Positions 63,141 through 64,000 of a stretch of 64,000 nucleotides of DNA are shown here, piece after piece. Below the pieces are notes generated by a model that worked only from the letters and a program-made list of their open reading frames with translations, was not told the origin of the DNA and searched no databases. Made by a program: the position numbers and the translations under genes. How positions within the stretch are numbered: the first letter of the stretch is position 1; each line of letters begins with the position of its first letter. Location of the stretch: assembly GCF_000346465.2 (NCBI RefSeq), contig NC_034009.1, forward strand, positions 5,169,269 to 5,233,268, read 5' to 3'. The DNA comes from Prunus persica (taxonomy: Eukaryota; Streptophyta; Magnoliopsida; Rosales; Rosaceae).

Positions 63141-64000
63141 CTTGTTACTATTGCACTCAAAGTGTTGTATGAAAGAAGGAATATCGAGAATTAAAATCTT
63201 CACTAATTCTAGAAAAGCTACCAAAACACTTGGGTTGACGTTTCCCATGTATTATGGTCTTTGTTGCACGACGATATGCAGAACCATGTGACCAGAAATT
63301 CAATTGGAAGTAATAATTAAGAAAGGAAGTGGCCATGGCTGCGGTCCAAGCTTTCGCTTTCATATACCATTGTTATTATGGAGCACCTTAATTTCTTCTT
63401 TAAGCAGCATTACAAACTTCTTCAATGAAATATCCACCACTTCACAGTCAGTTGAGATAATATTTCACCTTTTCTAGTTATTTTTTAAAAGGAAAATATG
63501 AAGTTGCGTTCTGTGTAGGTTAAATTTAGGAATTTAGATGACATTATAAGGTTAAATTGTTTGTTTAAATTAGTTTAGCATCCGCTTTGTTAAATGAGAT
63601 TTTAAATTCAAATCTCGTATACAGACGATCACTAAATACCCATCGTCTCATTTAGTGTCCATTTTGTTGAATGGTTAGGAACCGTCCTAGTTTGATAGTA
63701 TCTTAAAATCGAAAAACAATTAGTGTTTTTATTTTTTGCCATGGAAAAATAATTAGTGTTTACTGGAAGTGTAATGTAAGTCGTTCGGCCCCGTCACTGT
63801 AATGCATGCTTAAACATGGCAAACATTGAAAAATAAAGTGAAATCTCATCCACTTGTGCAGATAGACGACAAGGGTGTGGTTTGCTTGCATCCTGCTAAA
63901 ATCATCCAATCCTAGTGGTCTGATTCGTAACCACCTCACCTCTTTGTCTGTTTGCATGTATAGTTTTTAACTTTAACTTGAGCTCACACCCACCATATCT
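63141..64000. other. Intergenic sequence without recognised genes
   Basis: No gene, RNA or transposon end was recognised up to the end of the window. Confidence 0.5.

Overview
This is a gene-sparse, AT-rich piece of a plant nuclear genome. Multi-exon genes with GT-AG introns, plant-specific families (a type IIB Ca2+-ATPase, a choline monooxygenase-like protein, a class XII LRR receptor kinase), plant promoter motifs (telo-box, site II, ABRE) and many small plant transposons all point to a eudicot. Rosaceae is only a guess from general look. There are no operons, bacterial signals or CRISPR arrays.

Layout. 0.3-1.3 kb (+): the 3' exons of a choline monooxygenase-like gene, with a partial second copy of its last exon just after the stop. 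2.3-16.6 kb (-): a complete 34-exon autoinhibited Ca2+-ATPase (ACA8/ACA10 type, 1080 aa in the model built here), including one GC-AG intron and a MITE in an intron. 16.6-34.7 kb: no gene was recognised. This stretch holds microsatellites and a run of small DNA transposons (Harbinger-, hAT- and Mutator-like, several with target-site duplications). 34.7-41.1 kb: a tandem duplication of a roughly 2.3-3.3 kb segment. Both units carry decayed sequence resembling the 5' leader and exon 1 of the Ca2+-ATPase, and the two units differ by clean transposon insertions. 41.3-43.5 kb (-): a broken LRR receptor kinase. 43.6-45.6 kb: a Helitron, a long inverted repeat and CGATATT-rich arrays.

46.0-52.2 kb is the functional core of the right half: a head-to-head pair of a Nopp140/SRP40-like nucleolar protein (-) and ribosomal protein L7 (+). 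They share a 425-bp promoter with telo-box motifs facing both ways, which suggests joint control with ribosome production. 53-56.5 kb: a SINE, a Helitron and a nested stack of three DNA elements filled with TA-rich satellite-like sequence. 57.3-58.1 kb (+): an intronless-CDS CCHC zinc-knuckle protein with an SR-like tail. 58.4-60.0 kb: a patchwork of one RNA polymerase II RPB9 exon and a duplicated 3' end of the L7 gene. 60.4-60.7 kb (+): a small hydrophilic ORF behind three ABRE cores and a TATA box. The last 3.3 kb holds only a decayed RNase H fragment.

The strongest unusual result is a dated insertion series at 34.9-35.7 kb. A Helitron interrupts the right terminal repeat of a Mutator-like MITE, which in turn interrupts one unit of the tandem duplication. 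The other unit preserves the empty site. All coordinates are from manual reading; splice sites were chosen by GT-AG consensus, frame continuity and remembered family sequence, without any search.
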